This document shows, piece by piece, positions 38,183-47,366 of a stretch of 64,000 bases of DNA. A program made the translations under genes and the position numbers. This stretch comes from Mesorhizobium sp. L-8-3. Its GTDB lineage: Bacteria > Pseudomonadota > Alphaproteobacteria > Rhizobiales > Rhizobiaceae. Positions within the stretch are counted from its first letter, which is position 1. Each line of letters begins with the position of its first letter. The notes beneath the pieces were generated by a model. It had not been told where the DNA came from and ran no database searches. It saw only the letters and a program-made list of their open reading frames with translations. The DNA is taken from NCBI RefSeq assembly GCF_016756615.1, contig NZ_AP023262.1:2230501-2294500 (forward strand), read 5' to 3'.

Positions 38183-40411
38183 CTATCCCTTGGCGAGCGC
38201 CGCCTGGGCCGCAGAGGTTGCGATCGCCTGCCGCTCGCTGTCGGTGAGATCCTGATATCTGGGCATGCTGACGCGGACTTCACGGCGCGCGAATTCGATG
38301 CCGGCGGCGGCAAAGGCCGTCTGGACACGCGAATAGATGTCCTTGCGGATCGACCATTGCTTGCCCGGCTTCGACATGAATTTGCCGCGCACCAGGAGGC
38401 CGACGTCGTCGACGCTGCTTACCCCTTGCGACTTGAAGGTCTGGATGATGTCGTCGGCATATGGAGCGTCCATGATCTCGTTGCCGATCTGCTTGAAGAT
38501 CTTGCGGATCTTGTTCACGTCGGTATCGAACGGCACGGTGAACTTCATCTTCACGACGACCCAGTCGCGCGAGTTGTTGGTCACCTGACCGATCTCGCCA
38601 TAGGGAATGGTGTGCACCGCGCCTTGGGGATGTCGCAATTGCAGCGAACGCACGGAGATCTTCTCCACGGTGCCGGCCGTGGAGCCGACAACGATGTATT
38701 CGCCGACGCGGAACGCATCGTCGATCAGGAAGAAAACGCCCGACACGATATCCTTGACCAGCGTCTGGGCACCGAAGCCGACGGCGAGACCGACAATGCC
38801 GGCGCCCGCGACGAGCGGGGTGATGTCGATGCCGAGATTGCTCAGCGCCACCAGTATGGTGAGCACGATGATTGCCGCCTGGGTTCCCATGCGGAGCAAC
38901 GGCAACACCGTCGTCATGCGAGAGCCCGCCGTCCCGGTGATCTCGCCGGCGTCTTCGTTCTGCAGGTCGATGCCCTCGGGAGCCGTCTCGCCCGCGATCC
39001 GACGATTGAAGAGCAGCGTCGATATCTCCCAGACAAGGTAACCCGCTGCAAGGATCATCAGGAAGGTGAACAGCCGCGCGGCGAGCCGCAGGCCGACCTG
39101 GTTGGAGGTGAAGCTGGAGATGCTGAGGTCCCACATCACGGCGATGACCAGGACGACGAGCCCGAACACCATCACCCGGCCGATGCGGATATAGCTTCGC
39201 TTGGTCGATAGATAGGCCTTCTCCGCAACCGCTCCCTGGCCCTGCATCGGGGGAATCAGGTGACGCACCAGCCCGCGGATCATCGTATCCATCGTGGGCG
39301 CGAGCAGCAGGATACCGAGCGTGAGATATTGCTTGCCGCTCTCCAGCATGGCGCTGTTGCCTCCCACGATCACGAGCTCGAAAACCAGCCAGCTCGCGGC
39401 GATCAAGGCCAGGTCAAACCACGGATAGGCCCGTGCGACACGGTCCTCCATGGGCGTGACGTCGGCTTCCCAGCCCCTGGACATCATGGCGACGCCTGAA
39501 CGGGCATGGAAGATCGTCCAGCCCAGCCAGGCAAAGACCAGAAGGTTTGGCCAGAAACCAAGCGCCGTGCCTTCGATGGAGATACCGTTGGCGATGATGA
39601 AATTGATGAGGAAGATGGCCGCGCCGAGGAACACGATGATGCCGACGAGGTTGCGGTAGAGGAATTTGGCATTCCGGTCGTCGATGCTGACCAGTCTCAG
39701 CCCTGGCCTGGTCGGAGCGAACAGGAAGCGCAAGAAGGCGGCGGTGAAGCGGGGCGTGATCACGCAATAGAACAGAAATTGCGCAGCGATCGGCCGCAGA
39801 TCCTCCGCAATCAGCGCGCGTCCAACCGCTCGCGTAACCACCAGAAAGGCAATCAGCCCGAACATGTCGAGCGCCAGCCGTGCCCCCAGGATCGACAGGG
39901 TCTCACCGAGCGTGCCCGTGCTCGTCGAGCGCGACGCGTGACGGCGCAGCCGTGATGCCAGGCGGTCGACCAGCAGTTCGGCGGCGATGCCGGCGCCGAA
40001 CGCTCCAGCGACGCCCAGAAGGAACCGGCCCAGCCCGTTCCACCCGAGCTTGCCGACGAAGGTCGAGACAGCCAGGCTCGTTCTATCCCACATCACCGGC
40101 AGGCCGACCACTGCCGTCAGGAGCCGATCGCCCAGACCGGCGACGAGCCGTTGTCCTTCCGACGCAAGGTCACCGGTTTCGGCCGGCGGGGGCGGCGTCG
40201 GCTTGGCCTGAGCGACACCCAGCCTTTCGAGGACGAACTGGCGAAACTCGGTTTCGCTCATGCGGTTGGCGAGGGCGCGGACGTCTTCTGATGTCATCGT
40301 GTCCGCGACTTGCGTCTTCGCGGCGTCCTGCGCCGGCTGTGCCGCTGACGGACCCGCCCCGATGAAAGCGAGCACGGCAAGAACCAAAAAAGCGGTACAA
40401 CGAAACGACAT
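38183..40411 (-). CDS. MscS-family mechanosensitive channel (second copy)
   Basis: A 742-residue paralogue of the channel at 34678. The ATG at 40411 follows GGAGGGGGAAGGT and starts a signal peptide ending GPSAAQP. The core has PLVAGAGIVGLAVGFGAQTL, DIVSGVFFLIDDAFRVGEYI, RHPQGAVHTIPYGE and KFMSKPGKQWSIRKDIY. It is the first gene of a three-gene set with the ferredoxin-domain protein (110-bp gap) and the first channel. Confidence 0.92.
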   Translation of the reverse strand: MSFRCTAFLVLAVLAFIGAGPSAAQPAQDAAKTQVADTMTSEDVRALANRMSETEFRQFVLERLGVAQAKPTPPPPAETGDLASEGQRLVAGLGDRLLTAVVGLPVMWDRTSLAVSTFVGKLGWNGLGRFLLGVAGAFGAGIAAELLVDRLASRLRRHASRSTSTGTLGETLSILGARLALDMFGLIAFLVVTRAVGRALIAEDLRPIAAQFLFYCVITPRFTAAFLRFLFAPTRPGLRLVSIDDRNAKFLYRNLVGIIVFLGAAIFLINFIIANGISIEGTALGFWPNLLVFAWLGWTIFHARSGVAMMSRGWEADVTPMEDRVARAYPWFDLALIAASWLVFELVIVGGNSAMLESGKQYLTLGILLLAPTMDTMIRGLVRHLIPPMQGQGAVAEKAYLSTKRSYIRIGRVMVFGLVVLVIAVMWDLSISSFTSNQVGLRLAARLFTFLMILAAGYLVWEISTLLFNRRIAGETAPEGIDLQNEDAGEITGTAGSRMTTVLPLLRMGTQAAIIVLTILVALSNLGIDITPLVAGAGIVGLAVGFGAQTLVKDIVSGVFFLIDDAFRVGEYIVVGSTAGTVEKISVRSLQLRHPQGAVHTIPYGEIGQVTNNSRDWVVVKMKFTVPFDTDVNKIRKIFKQIGNEIMDAPYADDIIQTFKSQGVSSVDDVGLLVRGKFMSKPGKQWSIRKDIYSRVQTAFAAAGIEFARREVRVSMPRYQDLTDSERQAIATSAAQAALAKG

Positions 40412-40649
40412 ACCTTCCCCCTCCAGCGCCGACCGTTTGCCGAACAATACGCAATGAAAGGAAGTCGTAAAGCGTCAGATTGAAAGCCAACGCTCGGAAT
40501 GGACCGGCTGCGACGGGCGGCAGACCCGCCCAGGCTGAACAAGGTCCAACTCCGATGGCTGCATTTGACCAGCCTTTAACCTTCTCGGTGTTTTCTTCGT
40601 CGCCGTCGCGCCGATGGGCGTCGCGCGACTTCGAAGGGGGCTTCCGGAC

Positions 40650-42947
40650 ATGCGCGCCAAATCCGTCAAACTGCCGCAACTGAAGTTGCGGGGCAAAATC
40701 GTGCTTGCCGCCGCGGCGGTCTTCACCATCGCCATCGCCAGCATGCTGTTCTACGTTGTCCGGTCGACCGAGAAATCCGACCTCGCCGCCGCCGACCAGT
40801 TGCTGAGGAGCATATCGCGCGCGGAAGCAGGCAATGTCGACATGCTGCTGAAACGGCATTGGGCTGTCGCGGAATCGATCTCGCAGACGGTGACCACGCT
40901 GGTTTCGGATCCGATGATCGGCCCCGACGCCTATCGCGAGTTGCTCGCGCGACAGATGACCATCGTGCCCGACGCTGTCGGCATCTGGGTGCTGCTGAAC
41001 AAGGATGCGCCTTCGGCGGCGAACCCCGACCTTATGGCGTCCAGCTTTGCCCGAGGCGACGGCTATTTCGGACCGAACATCGTGCGCGACGTTCAGACCG
41101 GCGAGATCCGGTTCTCGGATCTCGACCTGTCGATGGAGAACGGCTTCAAGGACTGGTTTCTCGATCCGCTGGCCAAGGGCAAGCCCACGCTGATGGGCCC
41201 CTATCTCTACAACGACCTGCTCTACACCTCGACGATAGCGATCGTGCGTGACCGGGCAGGCAAGCCGGTCGGGCTGGCCGGCGTCGACTTCAACGGCGGC
41301 GTGTTCGCTTCCCTGATCGGCACGCACCGGCCGCTCGGCACCGGCTGGGTCGGCATCATCAACCAGGACAAAAACTGGGTTGTGCCGCCGGAGGCTGCAT
41401 TGATCGGCAAGCCCGCGGAGGACGCGACGGCAAGGGCCGCGGTCGCGGGTGCCCGCACGGGCAGCTTCCATGAAACCATTCCGGTCAACGACGTCGACTG
41501 GCGCGTCACGTCGACCGAGCTCGACTTGCCGGAGTTCGGCGCGGCCTGGACCGTTCTGGTCGGGGTGCCGGAGGAAACGCTGCTGGCCGATGCCGTCGGA
41601 CAGCGCAACATCCTGCTGCTCGGCGGCGCTCTCGTCCTTGCCCTGGGACTGGTCGCTTTCACCTGGCTCGGAGCCTCGATCGCCAAGCCGGTCAGCCGCA
41701 TGACGACGGCGATGCGCCGCATCGCCGAGAACGACTATGCGGCCGAGGTGCCCTATGGAGACCGGCGCGACGAGATCGGCGACATGGCAAAGGCCCTCGG
41801 CATCTTCCGCTCGGCCGGTATCGAGAAGCAGCGTCTGGAGATGGAGGCAGACGAGGCGCGCCGGACGATCGACGGCGAACGTTCGGTGCGCGAGGCCGAG
41901 ACGGCGGAAAGCCAGCGTGCGGCCAAACATGCCGTCGATGTACTGGGCGATGGCCTGCACCGTCTCGCCGACGGCGACCTTGTCCAGCGCATCCAGACCC
42001 AACTCGGCAAGGGGGCGGACGAGCTGCGCGTCGACTTCAACCTCTCCGTCGAGAAGCTGCAGGAGACCATGCTCGGCATCCACAGGGTCGCCGGCGCCAT
42101 CCGCACCGGGCTCAGCGAGATCTCGGCCGCCGCGGACGACCTTTCGCATCGCAGCAGCCAGCAGGCCGCGAGCCTTGAAGAAACCGCGGCTTCGCTCAAC
42201 CAGATCACCGAAACCGTGCGGCAGACGGCCGATGGAGCGAATCATGCCCGCCGGGTCGTCGCCAGCACGCGCTCCGATGCGGTGACGAGCGCCGAGGTGG
42301 TGCGCCAGGCGATCGAAGCCATGGGCCAGATCGAGAAGTCGTCGCATGAGATCGGCAGCATCATCGGCGTGATCGACGAGATCGCGTTCCAGACGAATCT
42401 GCTCGCCCTCAATGCGGGCGTCGAGGCGGCGCGCGCCGGCGAGGCGGGGCGTGGCTTCGCCGTGGTCGCATCGGAGGTGCGTTCGCTCGCCCAGCGCTCG
42501 GCGGAGGCGGCCAAGGAGATCAAGTCGCTGATCGCCAACTCATCGTCGCAGGTCGATGCCGGCGTCAGGCTGGTCGTTAGCACCGGTGATGCGCTGAAAA
42601 AAATCATGACGCAGGTGAACGAGATCAACGACGCGGTCGTCGACATCGCCGCCAAGACCGCCGAGCAGGCGACGAGCCTGCGCGAGGTCAATGTCGCGGT
42701 CAACCAGATGGACCAGGTCACGCAGCAGAACGCCGCGATGGTCGAGGAAACCACGGCCGCCAGCCACACGCTTTCGGGCGAAGCGGCGGCACTGGTCCGG
42801 CTGGTCGGGCAGTTCAAGGTCGGTTCCGAGGCGGCCGCCGCATCGCATGCACCGGCACCGCGGCAGCCCGCGCCGCGCCCTGCCGCGGTTCGCGGCAATC
42901 TGGCGCTGAAGCCCGTCGCCGAGGCCGACGGCTGGGAGGAGTTTTGA
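40650..42947 (+). CDS. Methyl-accepting chemotaxis protein with Cache sensor
   Basis: A 765-residue receptor. A membrane helix near residues 15-35 is followed by a periplasmic double-Cache domain of about 285 residues (VPDAVGIWVLLNK, DWFLDPLAKGKPTLMGPYLYND split around LAKG). After a second helix come HAMP (KPVSRMTTAMRRIAENDY) and the signalling hairpin EIAFQTNLLALNAGVEAARAG. It ends DGWEEF, a W-x-x-F tail of the kind that docks CheR/CheB. No chemotaxis genes are adjacent. The ligand is unknown; Cache domains often bind amino or organic acids. Confidence 0.95.
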   Translation: MRAKSVKLPQLKLRGKIVLAAAAVFTIAIASMLFYVVRSTEKSDLAAADQLLRSISRAEAGNVDMLLKRHWAVAESISQTVTTLVSDPMIGPDAYRELLARQMTIVPDAVGIWVLLNKDAPSAANPDLMASSFARGDGYFGPNIVRDVQTGEIRFSDLDLSMENGFKDWFLDPLAKGKPTLMGPYLYNDLLYTSTIAIVRDRAGKPVGLAGVDFNGGVFASLIGTHRPLGTGWVGIINQDKNWVVPPEAALIGKPAEDATARAAVAGARTGSFHETIPVNDVDWRVTSTELDLPEFGAAWTVLVGVPEETLLADAVGQRNILLLGGALVLALGLVAFTWLGASIAKPVSRMTTAMRRIAENDYAAEVPYGDRRDEIGDMAKALGIFRSAGIEKQRLEMEADEARRTIDGERSVREAETAESQRAAKHAVDVLGDGLHRLADGDLVQRIQTQLGKGADELRVDFNLSVEKLQETMLGIHRVAGAIRTGLSEISAAADDLSHRSSQQAASLEETAASLNQITETVRQTADGANHARRVVASTRSDAVTSAEVVRQAIEAMGQIEKSSHEIGSIIGVIDEIAFQTNLLALNAGVEAARAGEAGRGFAVVASEVRSLAQRSAEAAKEIKSLIANSSSQVDAGVRLVVSTGDALKKIMTQVNEINDAVVDIAAKTAEQATSLREVNVAVNQMDQVTQQNAAMVEETTAASHTLSGEAAALVRLVGQFKVGSEAAAASHAPAPRQPAPRPAAVRGNLALKPVAEADGWEEF

Positions 42948-43097
42948 GGCAGGTGGACCTTGCCAGGCTGATCGTCTGAGGCGCCGGCTCCTCCATCCTG
43001 TGCTGCGGCCGATCGGCGTGGATGCCATCCCAATCCGGGCCCGATGGCGCGATGCCGGATGACGGCCGATGCCGCGCCTCCAATAGCGCCGGCCTGG

Positions 43098-43265
43098 CTA
43101 CCAGACCTCGCGAATGAAGCGGAGCACTTCGACCAGCGCCAGGGCGGTTGCCGACAACGCCGTCGCGACCGCCACCCATCCCTTGAGGCTGTGGGTATGG
43201 TGCAGTTTGCTCCGGTTCTCCCCGTTGCGCCCTTCTCCTGGGCGGTCGTCGGCATTCTCAATCAT
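43098..43265 (-). CDS. Small single-span membrane protein (55 residues)
   Basis: The protein begins MIENADDRPGEGRNGENRSK, then has a His-containing linker and one membrane helix (VAVATALSATALALVEVL), ending FIREVW. GGAGCTACG directly precedes the ATG with ideal spacing, which supports a real gene despite the small size. No family recognised. The 150 bp between it and the chemoreceptor gene show nothing else. Confidence 0.62.
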   Translation of the reverse strand: MIENADDRPGEGRNGENRSKLHHTHSLKGWVAVATALSATALALVEVLRFIREVW

Positions 43266-43905
43266 CGCGTAGCTCCATGGCCCGGAGCATGCAGCCTAGA
43301 ATGATTCGGGTTGAGCCAACGTCCAGATATTGAAGCTGCCTGGCCAATACAGAAAACGCGCCGTACTCCCAGAGCTGCTTGTGATCGAAATTCTGGAGTG
43401 TGCATGCCGACGGTGTTGGTCGCCGTGCTCTCCGCATCGGATCCGTCTTTGCGAGGGGCGGCGGCATTGCGGGCGACCCGAGCCCGGCCAGGGCGTGAAG
43501 TTCGCCGGGGAGGGACGAGCAAGGTCAATCGCATGACGCAATTGCCACTGCGGAGGTGATCGCAAGTCAACTCCATGACGACATCAGCATCCTTGATATC
43601 TGACGGGGATTTCGGGTCGCTACGCCGCCTCAAGCAAACCAGGGCGTGTTGCTGGTCGGGCAGGGGGCAAAGCTTCAGCGCAAAACGCTGAGTAGCCATC
43701 GATCGTTGGCAAATGGCGACCGGTTCGAGTTTGCCAAACGCTTTCTCGACACGACGAAGGCCCTTGGTCCGCGAGTTCCATCGGCCGGAGCAGCACGGAC
43801 TCCCTCGTCGTGACCTGATGGACGGCAGGAAAGTGAGGCCAGAACAGCGCCCCCGGATGCGGGAGCCCGTTGGCCCTTGAGCAAAGGAGCTAGAGTGCAA
43901 ACCGC
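43266..43905. other. 640-bp stretch without a supportable gene
   Basis: Between the small membrane protein gene and the tRNA several frames are open on both strands, but none has a good ribosome site, a consistent composition or a recognisable domain. The stretch abuts the 3' end of tRNA-Ala, a common integration site, but no integrase remnant or repeated tRNA end was found by eye. It may be decayed sequence. Confidence 0.5.
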
Positions 43906-43981
<76 letters not shown>

Positions 43982-44124
43982 GTCCAGCGGATGCGCGGAT
44001 TTAGGGCCAGCTGTCGGCACTGTCAAGGCGTCGCGTGGCGCTTCCTGGGGGCAAGCAGCCGTTGCAGGGCTTGCCCGTCCTGCCGCCAATGGCTACATGT
44101 CGCGAACCCGAACGGAGACCCTTC

Positions 44125-44415
44125 ATGCTCGCGCTTATTCAGACCGTTGTTCTGGCGCTCGACATTTACTGGTGGCTGCTGATCGCCGCGGCGATCTTCT
44201 CCTGGCTCTATGCCTTCAATGTGGTCAATTCGCGCAACCAGTTTGTCAGCTCGATCGGCAATTTCCTGTTCCGCGTCACCGAGCCGGCGCTGCGGCCCAT
44301 CCGCCGCTTCCTGCCCGATCTCGGCGGCATCGATATTTCGCCGATCATCCTCCTCCTGATTCTCTTTTTCGTCCGGCAGTTCATCCTCACCACGGTCGCA
44401 CCGCTGGTGATCTGA
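44125..44415 (+). CDS. YggT-family membrane protein
   Basis: A 96-residue protein with two hydrophobic segments ([20 protein letters not shown] and [15 protein letters not shown]) around the conserved loop [16 protein letters not shown], diagnostic for YggT. GGAGACCCTTC precedes the ATG at 44125, so this start is preferred over an upstream in-frame ATG within the tRNA leader. Relatives are implicated in osmotic tolerance or membrane organisation. It is followed by DUF167, a frequent neighbour. Confidence 0.92.
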   Translation: MLALIQTVVLALDIYWWLLIAAAIFSWLYAFNVVNSRNQFVSSIGNFLFRVTEPALRPIRRFLPDLGGIDISPIILLLILFFVRQFILTTVAPLVI

Positions 44416-44425
44416 CCTCCACGCA

Positions 44426-44740
44426 ATGCCCGCTCCCTGGCGTGCGCGCGCCGACGGCATCGATCTTTTCGTCCGTCTCACTCCCAAGGCATCGAAGGAT
44501 GCCGTCGACGGGGTGGGGACGGCTGCGGACGGTCGTACGTATCTGAAGGCCCGTGTCCGTGCCGTACCCGAGAAGGGTGCCGCCAACGCGGCGCTCGAAC
44601 GGCTGGTGGCAAAGACGCTCGGCGTGCCAGCCGGCAATGTCAGCGTCGTTGCCGGCGGCACGGCAAGGCTGAAGACCTTGCACGCGGTCGGCGATACGGA
44701 GCGCCTGGCGGAAGCGGTAATGAAGGCGACGGGCGGATAG
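44426..44740 (+). CDS. DUF167 (YggU-family) protein
   Basis: A 104-residue protein. Family features are VRLTPKASKDAVDGV, YLKARVRAVPEKGAANAAL with the conserved PEKGxAN block, and SVVAGGTARLKTL. The function is unknown in bacteria. It starts 10 bases after the YggT stop with no clear ribosome site, so translation may depend on YggT. Confidence 0.92.
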   Translation: MPAPWRARADGIDLFVRLTPKASKDAVDGVGTAADGRTYLKARVRAVPEKGAANAALERLVAKTLGVPAGNVSVVAGGTARLKTLHAVGDTERLAEAVMKATGG

Positions 44741-44773
44741 CCGCCTTCATCGGATACCGAGCGGCGACGGGGA

Positions 44774-45256
44774 TCATGTCCGCATGGCAAGGATGAACAG
44801 CGCCAGGGAACCGAGCGGGGCCAGGGTGCGCACATGGTTCCAGCCAACCCAGGCCGCGAGATAGTGCTGCCAGAACTCTGCCCCGGCCGCGCTGTCGGGC
44901 GCAACAGCGGCAAGCTGGTCGTTGAGCGGCACGTTGAAGGCGATCGTGACGACGATCACGCCGACGAGATACAGCAGCGCGCCAGCGAGCGCATAGGCAG
45001 AGCCCGCCGTGCTCCAGTTCATCACGGCGAGGACGCCGATGACAGCCGCGACCAGGGCCGTGCCGAAGAGCAGGCTCATGAACACCGGCGTGACTGCCGT
45101 CACATTGATGGCATTCATGGCCGCAATCCCGGACGGCGCCGGCAGGCGGGCGAGGCCGCTCATCACGAAGGTGGAGAAGGCGAAGAAGACACACGCAGCC
45201 AGACCGCTGCCCAGCGCGGCGAAGAAAACGAGCGGAACAAGGAGCGTGCCGGTCAT
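44774..45256 (-). CDS. DUF1772 (anthrone-oxygenase-like) membrane protein
   Basis: A 160-residue protein with four membrane helices and the family features FSTFVMSGLARLP, AMNAINVTAVTPVFM and AFNVPLNDQLAAV, ending with WVGWNHVRTLAPLGSLALF. Its start overlaps the stop of the NmrA-type gene (ATGA), so it is co-expressed with it and probably under the divergent TetR regulator. Relatives are integral membrane proteins of unclear activity. Confidence 0.88.
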   Translation of the reverse strand: MTGTLLVPLVFFAALGSGLAACVFFAFSTFVMSGLARLPAPSGIAAMNAINVTAVTPVFMSLLFGTALVAAVIGVLAVMNWSTAGSAYALAGALLYLVGVIVVTIAFNVPLNDQLAAVAPDSAAGAEFWQHYLAAWVGWNHVRTLAPLGSLALFILAMRT

Positions 45257-46086
45257 TTCGATGGCCCCCAGATACCGGATGGGGCGGTGGCCCTGGCATA
45301 GTCGGCGAAGTCGCGCGGAGGACGGCCGAGCGCCTCGAAGACGCCGTGGGTCAGATATTCGTTGCGACCGTCGAGCACTTCCGTGAAGAGCAGCCGGACG
45401 AGCTCGATGAGGTCTCCCGGCAGGCCGCCCGCCTCGAGACCGGCAACAAAGGCGGTGGCGTCGACAGTGCGATAGTTGATGGTACGGCCGCTGGCCTTCG
45501 CGATCTCGGCAATCGCCTCGGCGAAGCTCAGTAGTCTCGGGCCGGTCAGTTCGTAGAGCCGGCCGATGTGACTGTCGTCGACGAGGGCGGCAGCGGCCAC
45601 GTCGGCAACGTCCTCGGCATCGACGAAGGGTTCGCGGATGCGGTCGGCGGGCAGGGCGACATCGCCGGCGAGAATGGGCTCCAGCAAAAAGCTCTCGCTG
45701 AAATTCTGGGCGAACCAGCTGCAGCGCAGGATCGTTCCATCCGCGCCGGAGGCCTGCAGCGCCTGTTCGGCGCGCTGGGCTCCCGGTTCGCCGCGTCCGG
45801 AAAGCAGGACCAGCCGCTTGGTACCGGCGCGCAATGCCGTGTCGGCGAAGGCCGCGATCGCCTCCGCCGCATCAGGCAATGCGAGATCCGGATAGTAGGT
45901 GACATAGGCGGCCCGCGTGCCCGCCAGCGCTGCTGACCAGCTCGCGCGATCCTCCCAGTCGAAAGGCGGGGTGCCGTTTCGCGAGCCGATGCGTACCGGC
46001 ATGCCGTGCGCCATGAGGCGTTCTGCGACGCGGCGACCCGTCTTTCCGGTACCACCGACGATAAGGGTTTCCGTTCCCGTCATCAT
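45253..46086 (-). CDS. NmrA-like NAD(P)-binding protein
   Basis: A 277-residue atypical short-chain dehydrogenase. The N-terminal Rossmann motif is LIVGGTGKTGRRVAE. Later blocks are VLLSGRGEPGAQRAEQAL, LRCSWFAQNFSESFL and PFVDAEDVADVAAAAL, as in NmrA/QorB-type proteins, which act as NAD(P)H sensors or quinone reductases. Catalytic YxxxK is not evident. Either of the two first ATG codons may be used. It is divergent from the TetR-family gene. Confidence 0.9.
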   Translation of the reverse strand: MMTGTETLIVGGTGKTGRRVAERLMAHGMPVRIGSRNGTPPFDWEDRASWSAALAGTRAAYVTYYPDLALPDAAEAIAAFADTALRAGTKRLVLLSGRGEPGAQRAEQALQASGADGTILRCSWFAQNFSESFLLEPILAGDVALPADRIREPFVDAEDVADVAAAALVDDSHIGRLYELTGPRLLSFAEAIAEIAKASGRTINYRTVDATAFVAGLEAGGLPGDLIELVRLLFTEVLDGRNEYLTHGVFEALGRPPRDFADYARATAPSGIWGPSK

Positions 46087-46109
46087 GATCGTTCTCCCTT
46101 CGATGAATG

Positions 46110-46152
46110 TGAGGAATCCTCATATTTGCTAAAAGTGATAAATCCTCATATT
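46110..46152. promoter_or_regulatory. Candidate TetR operator repeats
   Basis: The 92-bp divergent region contains the palindrome TGAGGA-A-TCCTCA (46110-46122). The block AATCCTCATATT occurs at 46115-46126 and again at 46141-46152, a 26-base period. The position between the NmrA-type gene and the TetR gene fits binding by that regulator. Confidence 0.55.
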
Positions 46153-46178
46153 CTGTTCGTCAAGAGGATGCTCGGAAG

Positions 46179-46829
46179 ATGGGAAAAGGGCGGATGAACG
46201 AGACGGCTGCAGAGGCAAGGGAGGGAGCGGCGCTCACGCCCCGTCGCGATCCCGTTCAGAAGCGAAGCCGCGAGCGCATGCGGCGCATTCTCGACGCGGC
46301 GAGCGGGCTGATCGCCGTACACGGCAGCGATGCGCTGCGCATGGGCGACCTGGCCGAGAAGGCCGGCATTTCCATCGGCTCGCTCTATCAGTATTTCCCG
46401 GAGAAAGGGGCGATCATCCGGGCGCTCGCCGAGCGCTACCACGCCGAAAGCCGCGCCTGCATTGAAGAGGGGCTCGCCAGCGTGCGGGACCTGCCGGGGC
46501 TCGGACGCGCCTTCGGCGCGCTGGTCGATACCTATTACGGCATCTTCCTCGCCGAACCGGTGATGCGCGACATATGGTCAGGCATGCAAGCCGACAAGGC
46601 TCTGGCCGCCATGGAACTCGCAGACAGCCGGGCAAATGGGGAGTTGCTCTCGCGCCTTCTGCTGCGGCTACGGCCCGGCGAGGACCCAGAGGCCATCAAG
46701 GCCAGCGCATTCCTGGTTTGGCAGCTCGGCGAGGCGACCATGCGGCTCGCGGTTTCGGTCGAGCGAAGCGAAGGCGACGCTGTCGTGGCCGCTTACAAGC
46801 GCATGGCGATACGCGAGTTGGTAGGATAG
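46179..46829 (+). CDS. TetR-family transcriptional regulator
   Basis: A 216-residue regulator. The helix-turn-helix is MGDLAEKAGISIGSLYQYFPEKG (split around SLYQYF) after RERMRRILDAASGLIA. The C-terminal helical ligand domain is not diagnostic. A second ATG five codons in, after GGGAAAAGGGCGG, is an equally good start. It most likely represses the divergent NmrA/DUF1772 pair and itself. Confidence 0.93.
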   Translation: MGKGRMNETAAEAREGAALTPRRDPVQKRSRERMRRILDAASGLIAVHGSDALRMGDLAEKAGISIGSLYQYFPEKGAIIRALAERYHAESRACIEEGLASVRDLPGLGRAFGALVDTYYGIFLAEPVMRDIWSGMQADKALAAMELADSRANGELLSRLLLRLRPGEDPEAIKASAFLVWQLGEATMRLAVSVERSEGDAVVAAYKRMAIRELVG

Positions 46830-46891
46830 TCGAGGGGAGCCGATTTCGGCTGATGTCAAGAGCATTTCCACTTGTGCTGGAATTGCTCCAG

Positions 46892-46915
46892 AAAACAAAA
46901 GCCCCGCCGGGGCGG
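46892..46915 (-). terminator. Rho-independent terminator of rpmE
   Basis: On the minus strand GCCCC-GGC-GGGGC forms a stem followed by TTTTGTTTT. It lies about 30 bp after the rpmE stop. Confidence 0.88.
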
Positions 46916-46945
46916 GACTTGACGTTCGGGGCGTTGAGCCGAAAC

Positions 46946-47167
46946 TTAGATGCCGAGGCCTTCGTACCGCTTCTTGAACTTCGACAGGCGGCCGCCGCGG
47001 TCGAGAAGCGTCTGCTGACCGCCGGTCCAGGCCGGATGGGTGGTCGGGTCGATGTCGAGGTTCAGCGTGTCGCCTTCCTTGCCGTAGGTCGAACGCGTCA
47101 TGTATTCGGTACCGTCGGTCATGACGACCTTGATCATGTGGTAGTCGGGATGGATATCGGTCTTCAT
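46946..47167 (-). CDS. rpmE: 50S ribosomal protein L31
   Basis: A 73-residue protein beginning [19 protein letters not shown], with [18 protein letters not shown] and [20 protein letters not shown]. It lacks the CxxC zinc motifs, as is normal for alphaproteobacterial L31. It is part of the large ribosomal subunit at the central protuberance and subunit bridge. A terminator follows, making it a single-gene unit. Confidence 0.97.
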   Translation of the reverse strand: MKTDIHPDYHMIKVVMTDGTEYMTRSTYGKEGDTLNLDIDPTTHPAWTGGQQTLLDRGGRLSKFKKRYEGLGI

Positions 47168-47366
47168 CGGTCTGTTCCTGCTCGAGCGGCGCCCTGCCTG
47201 CGGCGATGCGCCCACTTTGAAAAGGCGAAGCCGCAGCTATTCATGCCACGGCTTTCAAAACGGTCGGCGTGCCTATACATCAGCCGAAATTGAAGCACAA
47301 GGCCGCGTCGCCCGCATTTCTCGGGTGCGCCAACGCAACGACCGTAATACGGTCCGGGAAACGATA

